Shown here in pieces: positions 8,955 through 21,856 of a stretch of 61,146 nucleotides of DNA. Source of the DNA: Prochlorococcus sp. AG-409-G20 (lineage in GTDB: Bacteria; Cyanobacteriota; Cyanobacteriia; PCC-6307; Cyanobiaceae); contig QCJW01000011.1 in assembly GCA_003215775.1 (NCBI GenBank), positions 1-61,146 on the forward strand, written 5' to 3'. The translations under genes were made by a program, and so were the position numbers. Below the pieces are notes generated by a model. That model was not told the DNA's origin, did no database searches, and saw nothing but the letters and a program-made list of their open reading frames with translations. Numbering within the stretch: the stretch's first letter is position 1; each line of letters opens with the position of its first letter.

Positions 8955-9905
8955 TTAACTACAAGATCCTCCTACAACCTCTAGGATCTCCTGAGTAATT
9001 GCGGCCTGGCGGGCCTTGTTGTAATCAAGAGTTAAAGTTTTTGCAAGTTCTTTCGCATTATCACTTGCATTATTCATTGCTGTCATTCTACTAGCAAGTT
9101 CTGATGCTGCTGACTCCTGTAGAGCTCTAAGCAACTGATTCTGCAAATAAAGTGGGAGCAATGCATCCAGCAACTGATCCGGACTTTGTTCAAAAACAAT
9201 ATCCGAAGGCAAAGGTGGTTGTTCGTTTGCTGGTCCAGCATCTTTTTCAATAGTCAATCGACTATCTTTTGTAGTCAATCTAAAAATTTCGTCATCCGCC
9301 TGCGCGATACCCTGAGGGTCCAAAGGCAAAAGAGTTTGAACGACTGGATTACAGCTAACCAAATTAATAAATTTAGTGAATATCATTTCAACCCTATCTG
9401 TACTTTGGGATAAAAATTCAGCTAAAACTTCACTCGTTATAGTCTGTGCATCATCAGAAGTAGGAACTTGCTCCAAATCAGTGAATGTAGCGCGAATATT
9501 ATATTGACTAGACCTATTTTGAAAATATCCAATAGCTTTACGTCCTATCAAAACCAAATCAGGGCGAAAACCTTGTCCCTTTAATTCCGCATATCTTTGT
9601 TCTGTTCGTTTAATAATATTTGAGTTATAGCCTCCACAAAGGCCACGGTCTCCTGTTATAGCAAGAAGAGTAATTTTCTCTACTTCTCTATCTTGAAGCA
9701 AAGGAGAATCTGCAATCTCAAAACGCATTCTTGACTGAATGTTCTCCAAAACTCTTGCCAAGCGATCTGCAAAGGGTCGACTTCGCAGAACCTGCTCCTG
9801 AGCACGTCGTACTTTGGCTGCTGCAACAAGTCGCATTGCCTCTGTAATCTTCCTAGTGTTTTTGACAGAAACAATCCTGTCTCGAATGTCCTTTAAGTTT
9901 GCCAT
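8955..9905 (-). CDS. atpG: ATP synthase F1 subunit gamma
   Basis: The central rotor shaft of the F1 motor. The N-terminal helix reads [24 protein letters not shown] and the C-terminal helix [22 protein letters not shown], both hallmark segments. At 316 residues it is longer than bacterial gamma because of the cyanobacterial insert around residues 195-225 ([20 protein letters not shown]). The pair of redox cysteines of the chloroplast enzyme is absent there. It is the last subunit gene in this cluster; beta and epsilon genes are not in the window, as expected for cyanobacteria, where they form a separate locus. Confidence 0.98.
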   Translation of the reverse strand: MANLKDIRDRIVSVKNTRKITEAMRLVAAAKVRRAQEQVLRSRPFADRLARVLENIQSRMRFEIADSPLLQDREVEKITLLAITGDRGLCGGYNSNIIKRTEQRYAELKGQGFRPDLVLIGRKAIGYFQNRSSQYNIRATFTDLEQVPTSDDAQTITSEVLAEFLSQSTDRVEMIFTKFINLVSCNPVVQTLLPLDPQGIAQADDEIFRLTTKDSRLTIEKDAGPANEQPPLPSDIVFEQSPDQLLDALLPLYLQNQLLRALQESAASELASRMTAMNNASDNAKELAKTLTLDYNKARQAAITQEILEVVGGSCS

Positions 9906-9937
9906 AGATTTTGTGACTTATTAGTTTGTCTTTTTGA

Positions 9938-11518
<1,581 letters not shown>

Positions 11519-12067
11519 TCAAGTAACCTTTGCCAGAGATAGTCCTAAACGCCGAACCTGCCCAGCAAGGCTTGCGTCAATAACCTTAGAACCAACATTT
11601 ACAACGAACCCACCAATTAACTCAGGATCAACTTGGAGATTGATCTCTAGCTTGTCGGTTCCTGCAACAAGCTGAATCTTCTTTAGAAGTTCAGCTTGTT
11701 GGTCCTTATTAAGAGGGGTGGCCGAGGTGACCGTAGCTAGCGCAATATTGCGCTGTTCTCGATAAATCTCTAGCAGTCTCTCTAAAACAGCATCTAGCAA
11801 GCCAATCCTTTGTCTATCTGCCAAAAGCTTTAGCAAATTAAGGAAAGAAGGGCTAACTTTATCTCCAAAAATTTTTTGGAGTGCTGCCTTCTTAGCTTCA
11901 ACTTCTAATACTGGTGAAGACATAGCATCACTCAACTCTGGGCAATCATTCCATAGAAGAAGAATTTCCTTAGCTTGCTCTACAACTTTTTCAACTTCCT
12001 TTCTACTCGAAGCAACCTGTAGAAAAGCTTCCGCATAAGGAGTTGTGATTGTATTGAGTAATGGCAT
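11519..12067 (-). CDS. atpH: ATP synthase subunit delta
   Basis: A stator subunit that joins the top of F1 to the peripheral b/b' stalk. The 182-residue protein has the OSCP fold signature: an N-terminal helical part starting PLLNTITTPYAEAFLQVA and a C-terminal region with LQVDPELIGGFVVNVGSKVIDASLAGQ (given here in part by its key residues GGF and DxSLxGQ). Its ATG shares one base with the atpF stop, which indicates coupled translation. Confidence 0.97.
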   Translation of the reverse strand: MPLLNTITTPYAEAFLQVASSRKEVEKVVEQAKEILLLWNDCPELSDAMSSPVLEVEAKKAALQKIFGDKVSPSFLNLLKLLADRQRIGLLDAVLERLLEIYREQRNIALATVTSATPLNKDQQAELLKKIQLVAGTDKLEINLQVDPELIGGFVVNVGSKVIDASLAGQVRRLGLSLAKVT

Positions 12068-12582
12068 TAGGTTTTCTCCATATTCTCAATGGACTGAGTT
12101 AGAAAATTAGCTTGGGACTTTTCATCAAGCCTTTTTGGAAGAGATGTAAGTGCCTTTTCAATAGCAAGGCGAGCTGCCTCTTGTCGTAATTGAGTGCTAA
12201 CTCGAGAAGCCTCAGCATTTAAATCAGAAGCTGCTCCTTGTTTGATCCTTGCCATTTCCTCAACTGTGCGTTTTTCACTGTCAAGGCGAATTGCTTCAGC
12301 TCGAGCTTTGCAATCAGTTCGAATCTTTGCTGCTTTTTGCTCAGCAGCAGCTAATTCATTCTTGGCATGAGCTAAAGATTTTGTAGCCTGATCAAGGCGA
12401 TCCTCAGCATCTTTAAGATCAACTAAAATTGAAGCACGTCTTCTCTCAAGCATTCCACCAAGGAAACTTGGTAGAAACTTGTAAAGGCCAAAAATAACTA
12501 CAGCGAGGTTAAGGACATTAGTCTCAAAAAGATCGAGATTTAAACCAAAACCTTCTGTTGCAAAAGTCACTAGAAAAGTCAT
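12067..12582 (-). CDS. atpF: ATP synthase FO subunit b
   Basis: One strand of the peripheral stalk. It has one N-terminal membrane helix (about residues 18-40, [20 protein letters not shown]) followed by a long charged coiled coil to residue 171. The ATG overlaps the atpG' stop by 4 bases (ATGA) and its own stop overlaps atpH by one base, so b', b and delta are translated as a chain. Confidence 0.96.
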   Translation of the reverse strand: MTFLVTFATEGFGLNLDLFETNVLNLAVVIFGLYKFLPSFLGGMLERRRASILVDLKDAEDRLDQATKSLAHAKNELAAAEQKAAKIRTDCKARAEAIRLDSEKRTVEEMARIKQGAASDLNAEASRVSTQLRQEAARLAIEKALTSLPKRLDEKSQANFLTQSIENMEKT

Positions 12583-13040
12583 TTAGCTGCAAGCAATCTT
12601 TCAACGATCAAATCGCCGAGTTTGTCGGCATCAACTTTTAACTGGTTGAGCGCCGCTTCTCTTTGGGAATCAATCTCCAGCCTTGCTTTTTCTCTTGAGG
12701 AATTTGCTTCAGCTGTTGCTAATGCCATAGCCTCTCGATAAAGCTTGTCAGAATCCTGCTCAGCGTCATTAATAACCTTCTGAGCAGCAAGACGAGCTTC
12801 TTTCAACTGAGCTTTGAGGTCCGACTCAAGTCTTTCAACTTCAGCAAGCTTTTGCTTTGCCTCAGCCCGACTAGTAGTTACATAATCCTCTCTTTCTTCA
12901 ACAACCTTTCCAACAGGTTTGAAGAAAAGAGTATTGAGTATGAAAGTGAGGAGAACCACTTGAACCGCCATGAGCGGAAGAGTGGCATCGAAGTCAAATA
13001 GACCTCCCTCAGAAGCACCAAAAAGGAACAAGCTCGTCAT
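12579..13040 (-). CDS. atpG': ATP synthase FO subunit b' (second b-type stalk subunit)
   Basis: The diverged second b subunit of photosynthetic ATP synthases; one b and one b' form the stator heterodimer. One membrane helix (about residues 20-42, [20 protein letters not shown]) is followed by [11 protein letters not shown] and a charged coiled coil. The length is 153 residues. A 155-base spacer separates it from atpE upstream. Confidence 0.96.
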   Translation of the reverse strand: MTSLFLFGASEGGLFDFDATLPLMAVQVVLLTFILNTLFFKPVGKVVEEREDYVTTSRAEAKQKLAEVERLESDLKAQLKEARLAAQKVINDAEQDSDKLYREAMALATAEANSSREKARLEIDSQREAALNQLKVDADKLGDLIVERLLAAK

Positions 13041-13195
13041 GTGACAGGAATGGCTGCTTAAAGAGCAAGCCGTAAAAGGTCATTGAAGCTGTATGAAAGA
13101 AATGATCAAAATCCTGAAGCAATCAATCTCTAAGAACAAAAAATGCAAAATGCTTTGATGTTTTTTAGATAAAAACCCAGAATTTATTCCTTTGA

Positions 13196-13522
<327 letters not shown>

Positions 13523-13580
13523 TCAAAATTTCTAAGATGGGCCCGATGCAAACGGACCTTCCCGCAGTGTGTTTTCCCTA

Positions 13581-13599
13581 GCCATTCAAAAGGAATGGC
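13581..13599 (-). promoter_or_regulatory. Perfect 7-bp hairpin in the atpB-atpE spacer
   Basis: GCCATTC and GAATGGC flank a 5-base loop just 3' of the atpB stop on the transcript. No T-run follows on the coding strand, so it does not look like a terminator. A role as an RNA end-protecting or processing site that helps raise c-subunit output is inference. Confidence 0.4.
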
Positions 13600-13616
13600 A
13601 CTAAAGCAAAAATAAA

Positions 13617-14342
13617 TTAATGATGTTCTTCTACTGCTTCCCCTATGTAATAGGCAGCTAGCGTTGCGAAGATCAAAGCCTGAATAGCACTTGTAAATAA
13701 TCCAAGAAACATTACAGGTACTGGAAGGACCAAAGGAACTAGAAAAACCAAAACTGCCACCACCAATTCATCTGCAAGGATATTTCCAAACAAACGGAAA
13801 GAAAGTGATAGAGGCTTTGTAAAGTCCTCAACGATCTTGAAAGGAAGCATTATCGGAGTTGGATGGACGTAATACTCGAAATAACGCAAACCTTTGTTGC
13901 TGAGCCCAGCGTAAAAGTAAGAAAGCGAAACCAACAAGGCCAAAGCAACTGTTGTATTGATATCAGCTGTTGGCGCACCAAGTTCACCACTAGGAAGTCG
14001 AATTAACCTCCAGGGAACCAAAGCCCCACCCCAATTACTTACAAAGATAAAAAGGAAGAGTGTGCCAATAAATGGCATCCAGTCTCTATAAACCTTTTCC
14101 CCAATCTGAGTACGTGCTAAGTCTCGAATGTAGTCCCAAAGGAACTCCAAAAGATTCTGAACACCTCTAGGGTCACGTTCCATCTTTTTGGTACCAACCA
14201 CCACAAGGGCTAACAAGGCACCAATAACTATCCAGGAGGTCATGAAAACCTGGCCGTGAATCCTTAAATCTCCTATTTGCCAATAAAGGTGTTTTCCAAC
14301 CTCTAACTCTGCAAAAGGAAAAACAAATGGCAATAGACCCAT
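13617..14342 (-). CDS. atpB: ATP synthase FO subunit a
   Basis: The membrane subunit that holds the proton half-channels against the c-ring. The 241-residue protein has about five hydrophobic spans. The essential Arg lies in [18 protein letters not shown] near residue 180, and the C-terminal helix ends GEAVEEHH. The N-terminus reads [20 protein letters not shown]. It lies 64 bases after atp1. The symbol follows bacterial usage (atpB = subunit a); chloroplast papers call it atpI. Confidence 0.98.
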   Translation of the reverse strand: MGLLPFVFPFAELEVGKHLYWQIGDLRIHGQVFMTSWIVIGALLALVVVGTKKMERDPRGVQNLLEFLWDYIRDLARTQIGEKVYRDWMPFIGTLFLFIFVSNWGGALVPWRLIRLPSGELGAPTADINTTVALALLVSLSYFYAGLSNKGLRYFEYYVHPTPIMLPFKIVEDFTKPLSLSFRLFGNILADELVVAVLVFLVPLVLPVPVMFLGLFTSAIQALIFATLAAYYIGEAVEEHH

Positions 14343-14359
14343 TTGGCGTAAATATCGGG

Positions 14360-14398
14360 GTCGCTATGGCGACGGAATATGGGGAACCGGTTTACCGG
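14360..14398 (-). promoter_or_regulatory. Two short hairpins in the atp1-atpB spacer
   Basis: A perfect 5-bp stem (GTCGC/GCGAC, loop 4, at 14360-14373) and a CCGG-TTTA-CCGG stem (14387-14398) occupy the 64-base spacer between atp1 and atpB. They are far more GC-rich than the surroundings. No T-run follows, so processing or attenuation between atp1 and the main cluster is only a suggestion. Confidence 0.3.
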
Positions 14399-14406
14399 CA
14401 TTGAAA

Positions 14407-14907
14407 TCAATGCTTGCTTTCCTCTTGATTTGAGGACTCGAGCATTACCTGCAATATGAGAGAAGGCTTGTAGAGCAAAAAGCCCAACAAGGACGGTAAT
14501 AAATCAAGTTGTGGAAGTTTAGATACTCCCAAAACCAGTAAAACCGGTATAACCAATTGAATCTTGCTAACCGTCTTCGAACTTTTCCCAAGCTTTCCAA
14601 CACTGCGAGCTAAAAGTCGCAAATAGAGGACTCCACAAAGAGCACCTATCAAAAGGCTGCTAGAGGTGGAGATGGGAAACCAGAAGAATGAGATTGATAC
14701 CGCAATAGCGGAAACAACAATCGTTGCAAAGAATATGCGACGCTGAAAGTGCACATATTCATCAAGTGAGTTTTTTTGAACTGCACTTGAGGAAGCAAGC
14801 TTCTCGGCTATCTCAGGACTTGAATTAGCGTCTATCGGTGTACCCACCGTTAATTCACCTCTGTCAAGAGGATCACCTGCAGGCTGGTACTGCGATTCTG
14901 CCAACAA
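14407..14907 (-). CDS. atp1: ATP synthase protein I-like membrane protein
   Basis: A 166-residue protein with a polar N-terminal third (about 55 residues) and four hydrophobic segments, including FFATIVVSAIAVSISFFWF and the later LVIPVLLVLGVSK. Position directly ahead of atpB, four spans and size match cyanobacterial Atp1/AtpI, an assembly factor thought to help form the c-ring. The start is a TTG at 14907 (a second TTG follows at once); no in-frame ATG lies near, so the true start could be further in. Confidence 0.85.
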   Translation of the reverse strand: MLAESQYQPAGDPLDRGELTVGTPIDANSSPEIAEKLASSSAVQKNSLDEYVHFQRRIFFATIVVSAIAVSISFFWFPISTSSSLLIGALCGVLYLRLLARSVGKLGKSSKTVSKIQLVIPVLLVLGVSKLPQLDLLPSLLGFLLYKPSLILQVMLESSNQEESKH

Positions 14908-14958
14908 GGGCTCCGAGGCTCTCTATAAAGGCTCGCGGAATCTATCATGCAGTGGACT

Positions 14959-16161
14959 TCAAATTGGATAAATCAGCAGGATTTGTTTTTGGTGAAGATC
15001 CCTGGCAACATCAGCAGTTCGTTTCTGGTCCCAACCAGGCATTAAAGATCCAAGCTTTTTTCGTGGATTTTCTTCCAATGCCTTTAACAAGTCATACTGT
15101 TCGGATGTTATTTCAATCAAATTAAGATCAGAATCATATAAATTCAAACCAGGCCAACCTCTTAAATAAGGATTCAGCTTCCCAGGAAGACTCATGAATT
15201 CATTATCAGTTATTGAATGATATTTATTAGATAAATTTCTAGACAAGAAAAACTCAAAGTGACTTATTTCAGGATCCAATTCTTCCACTAGCTTAAACTG
15301 ATCCATTCTTTCTAATTGCTTCGCCTTATCCAACAATGAGCCATCTAAAAATCTCTCTAAATTCCAAATATAAGGATTAGAGAAACCGGAAAAGTCAAGG
15401 TCTGTTTTATCAATCATATCAAACAATTCAGACAAGTTAAAACTAGTCTCAACAGGATGAAAAAACATATCTGCAAAATAAGAGTCAGAATTAGCCTCTA
15501 GACTCCAATCCCTTTCGTAAGCCAGCCTAATATTATTAGTTTCCGGAAGTCCTGTTAAAAGTTTCTTTGCCTGTTTGATACCTTCCATATCAGAAGGGAC
15601 CTTCATAATCCTAAGAGCTTTCTGAACACGTTGGATAGAAGATCTACCTCTTCCTGCATATACAAATAAATGCATTATGCCCTTAGAATTCAACAAAGAA
15701 GACAGCTTTTGCAAGCCTGCCAAAGGGTCATGAAGATGATGAAGAACACCTATTGAATTAATAAAGTCAAAACCATATAGATCCATTACTTGCATATCAA
15801 AAAGACTTTTCTTTTCAAAGCAAACCTTTGCTTGTCTATTCCCACCTGATCTCGCAAGTCTTTTCTCAGCCAAATCAAGAGCTACGTTGGATATATCTAT
15901 CCCCAAAATTTCTGAGCCAGGGTTTTGATGGGCCAAATAATCAGTACTAACTCCTGTGCCACATCCCGCATCAAGAATTCGCAAACATTTCTGACCTGCT
16001 TTTCTTAATGGCAATGCACCCGTACAAGCTGCATAAACATTCTCATATGACCACCGCCAATTAAAACCAGGAGGCGGAGAATCAGTTATCTGCTCATCGG
16101 GGAATGGGAAAAGATTATAAAATCTTCCAACAACAGAGCTTTGAGAGTCAGATTGCTTCAT
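14959..16161 (-). CDS. SAM-dependent methyltransferase with a C-terminal extra domain
   Basis: A 400-residue soluble protein. The class I methyltransferase motif I is LDAGCGTGVS near residues 64-73, followed by EILGIDIS and the post-motif SIGVLHHLHDP. The methyltransferase fold spans about residues 55-190. The rest (about 200 residues) is not recognised; its last 70 residues, with ITSEQYDLLKALEENP and a charged helix, resemble a small winged-helix or PqqD-like domain. The substrate is unknown. It lies 51 bases upstream of atp1 on the same strand, so it may be co-transcribed with the ATP synthase cluster. Confidence 0.8.
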   Translation of the reverse strand: MKQSDSQSSVVGRFYNLFPFPDEQITDSPPPGFNWRWSYENVYAACTGALPLRKAGQKCLRILDAGCGTGVSTDYLAHQNPGSEILGIDISNVALDLAEKRLARSGGNRQAKVCFEKKSLFDMQVMDLYGFDFINSIGVLHHLHDPLAGLQKLSSLLNSKGIMHLFVYAGRGRSSIQRVQKALRIMKVPSDMEGIKQAKKLLTGLPETNNIRLAYERDWSLEANSDSYFADMFFHPVETSFNLSELFDMIDKTDLDFSGFSNPYIWNLERFLDGSLLDKAKQLERMDQFKLVEELDPEISHFEFFLSRNLSNKYHSITDNEFMSLPGKLNPYLRGWPGLNLYDSDLNLIEITSEQYDLLKALEENPRKKLGSLMPGWDQKRTADVARDLHQKQILLIYPI

Positions 16162-16419
16162 TCAAAGAAACTTTTTCTTAATTAACCAAACAAATCAATT
16201 TCGCCAAACAAAGAAATTCTAGTGGCTCAATGCTAATCCTAATTAAATGTAATGCCTAAAAGCTTCTATCAACTTACAAAAAAATACGTCTTACCAGACT
16301 AAGTTCTATTCGGTCTTGACTGATTAGCAATCACAATACAAAACATTTTCTAAGTAAAAGCACTTGGCAGAATGGCATTTAAACGGCTCAATAGGAATAA
16401 TCTTCGAGAAAACTAAGCT

Positions 16420-17676
16420 TTGAGAAGCGATGCTTTAGTGAAGCCTAATAAACATCGGATCTCTGAGTCCAATAAGAATGGCTTGACTAATAGACAACTC
16501 AACAAAGCTAGAGTGCATTTTTGGGACAAACTTCTGCCGATGCCCTGGGAATTGTGGCCATCGGAGTCACGTCTACTCCTAGCATTGATAGGCTTTTGGA
16601 GTCTTGCTGGGCTATTAATCCTTGGATCCGCTAGTTGGTGGGTAGCCAGCAGAGAAATGAATGATGGAGCCTATTACCTAAAAAGACAAGTAATTTGGTT
16701 AATTGCAAGTTGGAGCATCTTATATCTATCAATATCAACAAATCTACGTCAATGGTTAAAACTTGCAGGACCTGGACTCCTAATCGGATGGCTACTAGTT
16801 GGAGCTACATTAATAATTGGAACACAGGTAAATGGAGCAAGTAGATGGCTAATAATCGGATCACTACAGATACAGCCCTCAGAGTTAATTAAACCTTTCA
16901 TAATTCTGCAAGCCGCCAACCTATTTTCTTATTGGAGAAGAATAAAAATAGATCAAAAGTTATTCTGGCTTAGTATTTATATATCTCTAATACTTTTAAT
17001 TCTGAAGCAACCAAATTTAAGTACTGCAGCCCTAACAGGGATAATACTATGGCTAATAGGTTTAGCAGGGGGAGTGAGATTTATAAGTTTATTCCTTACT
17101 GGGTCAATAGGATTACTTCTAGGTACAATTAGTATCTTAGTCAATGACTATCAACGATTGAGAGTTATTTCATTTTTGGATCCGTGGAAAGACCCTTTAG
17201 GCAATGGTTATCAATTAGTTCAAAGTCTTTTAGCAATAGGTTCTGGCGGATGGTTTGGAGAAGGTTATGGCCTCTCTACTCAAAAGCTACAATATTTACC
17301 TATTCAGAGCACAGACTTTATCTATGCAGTATTTGCTGAAGAATTTGGATTTATTGGTTCAGCAATGTTATTATCATTTTTATTATTAATAGCATTCCTA
17401 GGGCTCAGAGTCGCTCTTCGCTGCACAAATAATCAGGCGAAGCTCATTGCAATAGGTTCCAGCACCATATTAGTAGGTCAAGCAATAATGAATATATCTG
17501 TCGCCACTGGAATGATCCCAACAACAGGGCTACCTCTTCCAATGGTTAGCTATGGAGGCAATTCACTAATTTCAAGTCTACTAATCTCTGGTTTACTTAT
17601 TAGATGTTCTCTTGAATCTACAGGGCTAATAGGGGGCTTTCATATAAACAAGATCCCAAGCAAGAAGATAGAATGA
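16420..17676 (+). CDS. ftsW: Cell division protein FtsW (SEDS glycosyltransferase family)
   Basis: A polytopic membrane protein of the SEDS family, which polymerises septal peptidoglycan with its partner penicillin-binding protein. About ten hydrophobic spans are visible. The conserved periplasmic loop includes DPWKDPLGNGYQLVQSLLAI and GEGYGLSTQKLQYLP, and the C-terminal signature is GLPLPMVSYGGNS. FtsW is preferred over RodA because of the long cytoplasmic N-terminus and the usual picocyanobacterial neighbours. The start is TTG at 16420 (GTG at 16438 is the alternative). Its stop overlaps ccdA by 4 bases. Confidence 0.9.
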   Translation: MRSDALVKPNKHRISESNKNGLTNRQLNKARVHFWDKLLPMPWELWPSESRLLLALIGFWSLAGLLILGSASWWVASREMNDGAYYLKRQVIWLIASWSILYLSISTNLRQWLKLAGPGLLIGWLLVGATLIIGTQVNGASRWLIIGSLQIQPSELIKPFIILQAANLFSYWRRIKIDQKLFWLSIYISLILLILKQPNLSTAALTGIILWLIGLAGGVRFISLFLTGSIGLLLGTISILVNDYQRLRVISFLDPWKDPLGNGYQLVQSLLAIGSGGWFGEGYGLSTQKLQYLPIQSTDFIYAVFAEEFGFIGSAMLLSFLLLIAFLGLRVALRCTNNQAKLIAIGSSTILVGQAIMNISVATGMIPTTGLPLPMVSYGGNSLISSLLISGLLIRCSLESTGLIGGFHINKIPSKKIE

Positions 17677-18428
17677 CACCAATTAATCCTCCTTTAGCTT
17701 CGCAATTTATTTCTCCAATCAGCCTCGCAATATCTGACTTAGCACGGAATAGTGAACAATTACTTAATAGCTCGCTCAACAACCCAAGCGAACTTACTTT
17801 TGTCCTTGTTTTCTTGGCGGGATTGCTTACAAGTCTTGGCCCCTGCTCGTTATCACTTCTACCGATCACATTGGCCTATCTAGCAGGTTTTAAGGGGAAA
17901 CAAAGTCCTCTAATCCGCAGTATCTCTTTTTGCTCTGGGATAGTTATATCACTAGTATTACTTGGAAGCTTAAGTGGTCTTATTGGAAAAATTTATGGCC
18001 AAGTACCTTTCTTAATCCCCAATTTTGTAGCTGTATTGGCAATTTTAATGGGGTTAAATTTACTTGGAATTATTCAAATACCTCTGCCTTTAGGACCAAA
18101 CCCTAATTTTTTAAAAGAACAATTGCCAGCAACTCTTGCACCTATTGCCGCAGGTCTTGCCTTTGGCCTCGTTTCCTCTCCATGTACAACACCAGTACTC
18201 GCAGTCCTTCTTGCATGGATTGCTAAAAGTGGAAATCCAATAAGAGGAGTTTTCTTTCTCAGTTGCTACGGTTTTGGGCAAGTAATCCCTCTGCTTCTAG
18301 CAGGAACAGCTGCAGCAAGTATCCCTAAACTTTTAGCACTCCGTCCTTTATCCAAATGGATTCCTCCGATTAGTGGTTCTATTTTGCTTGGTAGTGGGGT
18401 TTTAAGTCTTCTTGCTCTTTGGCTTTAA
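17673..18428 (+). CDS. ccdA: Cytochrome c biogenesis protein CcdA (thiol reductant carrier)
   Basis: A membrane protein that passes reducing power across the thylakoid membrane to keep apocytochrome c cysteines reduced. Six hydrophobic spans follow a polar N-terminus of about 45 residues. The two active cysteines are in LTSLGPCSLSLLPITLAYLA (span 1) and LVSSPCTTPVLAVLLAWIA (span 4), arranged symmetrically as in the family. It works with Ccs1, encoded immediately downstream, in the System II pathway. Confidence 0.94.
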   Translation: MTPINPPLASQFISPISLAISDLARNSEQLLNSSLNNPSELTFVLVFLAGLLTSLGPCSLSLLPITLAYLAGFKGKQSPLIRSISFCSGIVISLVLLGSLSGLIGKIYGQVPFLIPNFVAVLAILMGLNLLGIIQIPLPLGPNPNFLKEQLPATLAPIAAGLAFGLVSSPCTTPVLAVLLAWIAKSGNPIRGVFFLSCYGFGQVIPLLLAGTAAASIPKLLALRPLSKWIPPISGSILLGSGVLSLLALWL

Positions 18429-18430
18429 AA

Positions 18431-19720
18431 ATGAAGTTTCTGAGACGGATAGTTACTTGGTTATCAGACTTACGTGTAGCAATAGTTCTTCTTATTTTGA
18501 TTGCACTATCTAGTGCTGCAGGGACTTCAATACCTCAAGGAGAAAACACAGAAAGCTATCTAGATCTATATAATAATAAGCCTTGGCTAGGATTAATCAA
18601 TGGAGAACTATTAGTCCTACTTCAACTAAATCATGTCTACTCAAGCACATGGTTTTTAGCTTTATTATCTTGGCTTGCTCTCTCTTTAGTTCTTTGCAGT
18701 ATAAGACGTCAATTACCAACACTAAAAGCCGCAATAAAATGGATAGACTATAAAGATAAAAAACAACTTTCAAAACTGGCAATATCTCAAACAATAGACG
18801 CTAAAGATAGTAAGATCATCTTTCAAAAGTTAACAGTTAAGTTACAAGAAAGTGGCTGGAATATCAAACAACATACAAACAGAATTGCAGCAAGAAAAGG
18901 AGTTATCGGACGCTTTGGCCCACCATTAGTACATCTTGGCCTGATAATTTTAATGATTGGTGCCGTTTGGGGCGCTATAGGTGGGCAAAGTCTAGAAAGA
19001 TTTCTTGTTCCTGAAAGATCCTTAGATCTTCTCAGTCAAGAAGGGAGAAAAGAACTACAGATTACTCTTAAGAACTTCCAAATCGATAGGGACCCTGCTG
19101 GCAGGGCTGAACAATTCAGATCAACAGTCGAGTTACTTGAAACTGGCAAAGAAACAGGAGATGTACAGGAAATTAGCGTCAATCATCCTTTAAGATTTAA
19201 AGGGGTAACCATCTATCAAGCAGATTGGTCCCTTGCCGCAATAACCATTCAAATTAATAACAGCCCAATACTGCAACTTCCTCTTGAGAAATTCCCAGAA
19301 CTAGGAGATGAAATTTGGGGTATAGTTATTCCTACAGATCAGGAAGAAAGCAACCCTATTCTAATTAGTTTAACAAATGAACAAGGACCTGCTCAGGTTT
19401 TCAATAAAGAAGGCAATTTATTAACAACCCTAAGGACAGGTGGTGACTTCAAAGAAGTTAAAGGGATTAAATTAAGAATTATTGGAGTCCTGCCTGCGAG
19501 CGGCTTACTCTTAAAAAGAGATCCAGGAGTACCTATTGTATACATAGGTTTTGCTATAACTTTAATTGGCAGTTGTTTAAGTATTCTCGCAACGAAACAG
19601 CTTTGGTTAATCAGGGATTTAGATGAACCTCTAATATATATAGGAGGTATATGTAACAGAAACCTAATAGGCCTTGCAAAGGAACTCCCTAAACTTCTCG
19701 AGCTTGAATCTAACAATTAG
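18431..19720 (+). CDS. ccs1: Cytochrome c biogenesis protein Ccs1/CcsB (ResB family)
   Basis: Part of the System II heme-attachment machinery, acting with CcsA. The N-terminal region has spans around LRVAIVLLILIALSSAAGTSIPQGE and WFLALLSWLALSLVLCSIRR. A third span precedes a large lumenal domain (about residues 190-380), and a final span precedes the C-terminus. ATG at 18431 is chosen. A TTG four codons earlier (18419) is in frame and would overlap ccdA by 10 bases. ftsW, ccdA and ccs1 run without promoter-sized gaps. Confidence 0.93.
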   Translation: MKFLRRIVTWLSDLRVAIVLLILIALSSAAGTSIPQGENTESYLDLYNNKPWLGLINGELLVLLQLNHVYSSTWFLALLSWLALSLVLCSIRRQLPTLKAAIKWIDYKDKKQLSKLAISQTIDAKDSKIIFQKLTVKLQESGWNIKQHTNRIAARKGVIGRFGPPLVHLGLIILMIGAVWGAIGGQSLERFLVPERSLDLLSQEGRKELQITLKNFQIDRDPAGRAEQFRSTVELLETGKETGDVQEISVNHPLRFKGVTIYQADWSLAAITIQINNSPILQLPLEKFPELGDEIWGIVIPTDQEESNPILISLTNEQGPAQVFNKEGNLLTTLRTGGDFKEVKGIKLRIIGVLPASGLLLKRDPGVPIVYIGFAITLIGSCLSILATKQLWLIRDLDEPLIYIGGICNRNLIGLAKELPKLLELESNN

Positions 19721-19721
19721 A

Positions 19722-20123
19722 TTATCGGATAATTCTAGTTCCATGCGTCACCTTGATAACAGTGTGGACATTTCCTCTGGGATTAAAATCAACTTCCAAT
19801 TGCATCCATTTTGGATTACTAACTTGCACAAGATCATCTAGAATCTTATTTGCGGCCTCCTCATGAGAAATAGTCTTTTCTCTATAACTATTTACATAGA
19901 GTTTTATTGATTTGAGCTCAACCACCTTGAGTCCAGGTTGATAAATCAATCTTATTACTGCAAAGTCTGGATAACCAGAAAAAGGGCACTTACATGTGAA
20001 TTCAGGAAGCTCTATTGAGATTTCATAAGGACGCATTGTATTTGGATTATCAAAACAAAATAATTCAGAAGAATCAATCTCACGTTCTCCATATAGAGGA
20101 GTAGAAGTATTAAACTTGTTCAT
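19722..20123 (-). CDS. queF: NADPH-dependent 7-cyano-7-deazaguanine reductase
   Basis: Reduces preQ0 to preQ1 for queuosine in tRNA, an unusual four-electron nitrile reduction. The 133-residue size matches the short (type I) QueF. The catalytic Cys lies in EFTCKCPFSGYPDF (Cys46 by alignment with family FTxxCPxTGxPDF), and the proton-donor Asp is Asp53. The motif LKVVELKSIKLYVNSYR follows. A second Cys (Cys44) two residues before the catalytic one is worth noting. It converges on ccs1 with one base between them. Confidence 0.95.
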   Translation of the reverse strand: MNKFNTSTPLYGEREIDSSELFCFDNPNTMRPYEISIELPEFTCKCPFSGYPDFAVIRLIYQPGLKVVELKSIKLYVNSYREKTISHEEAANKILDDLVQVSNPKWMQLEVDFNPRGNVHTVIKVTHGTRIIR

Positions 20124-20348
20124 TCAGAAAAATAATTAATAAAAAACATTCTAAAGCTCTACTAAAATTATTCCTGCGATTAAAGATTAAATCTTAAAAA
20201 GTAAATAACCACTTATTAACTCAAAAGCCTATACCAGTTAAATGACGTAGAAATAACCAATTCCAAATCAAAATCTTTAAACGGTATCAACCATCACAAC
20301 TAAAAACCCCTTTATGCCCGGTAATGGTTAAACCAAAGAAAACTATTT

Positions 20349-20588
20349 ATGGACATCTTGCTCGTAAGAATTGAAGAGCACGTGCAAATTCACCCAGCAA
20401 GCATTCATGGCATGCTTTGGCTTCAAACGCACTTTGAAGACTCGGAGTGGGACGTCATTGCCTCAAATCAAGCAAGAATTCCCAATGAAGAATCTCAATT
20501 CTTAAGAGAAGATGCTGAAGCTGCTGGCTTATCTGTTAATTCGTTACCAGAACTTTCAATCCCTGTTAACTTCAAAAATATCATCTAA
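20349..20588 (+). CDS. Small hypothetical protein upstream of glnB (79 aa)
   Basis: An acidic 79-residue soluble protein; no named domain is recognised. It contains IHPASIHGMLWLQTHFEDSE (20 residues), then a charged helical region and a short C-terminal strand. It sits 27 bases ahead of glnB on the same strand with no obvious terminator between, so co-transcription with PII is likely. The 225-base region upstream (20124-20348) is AT-rich. I found no perfect NtcA palindrome (GTA-N8-TAC) in it. Confidence 0.65.
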   Translation: MDILLVRIEEHVQIHPASIHGMLWLQTHFEDSEWDVIASNQARIPNEESQFLREDAEAAGLSVNSLPELSIPVNFKNII

Positions 20589-21760
<1,172 letters not shown>

Positions 21761-21856
21761 TTCGTCATAAAAACAGATTGAAATCGAAACAAAAACCGCT
21801 GAAATCCAACATTTCGCCAAGATCCCGAGAAGATCAAACCAATTAGCCAGAAAATC

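Noticed and set aside
20124-20348. NtcA binding site upstream of the glnB region
   Set aside because: Only partial GTA/TAC halves are present with wrong spacing, so no site is claimed.
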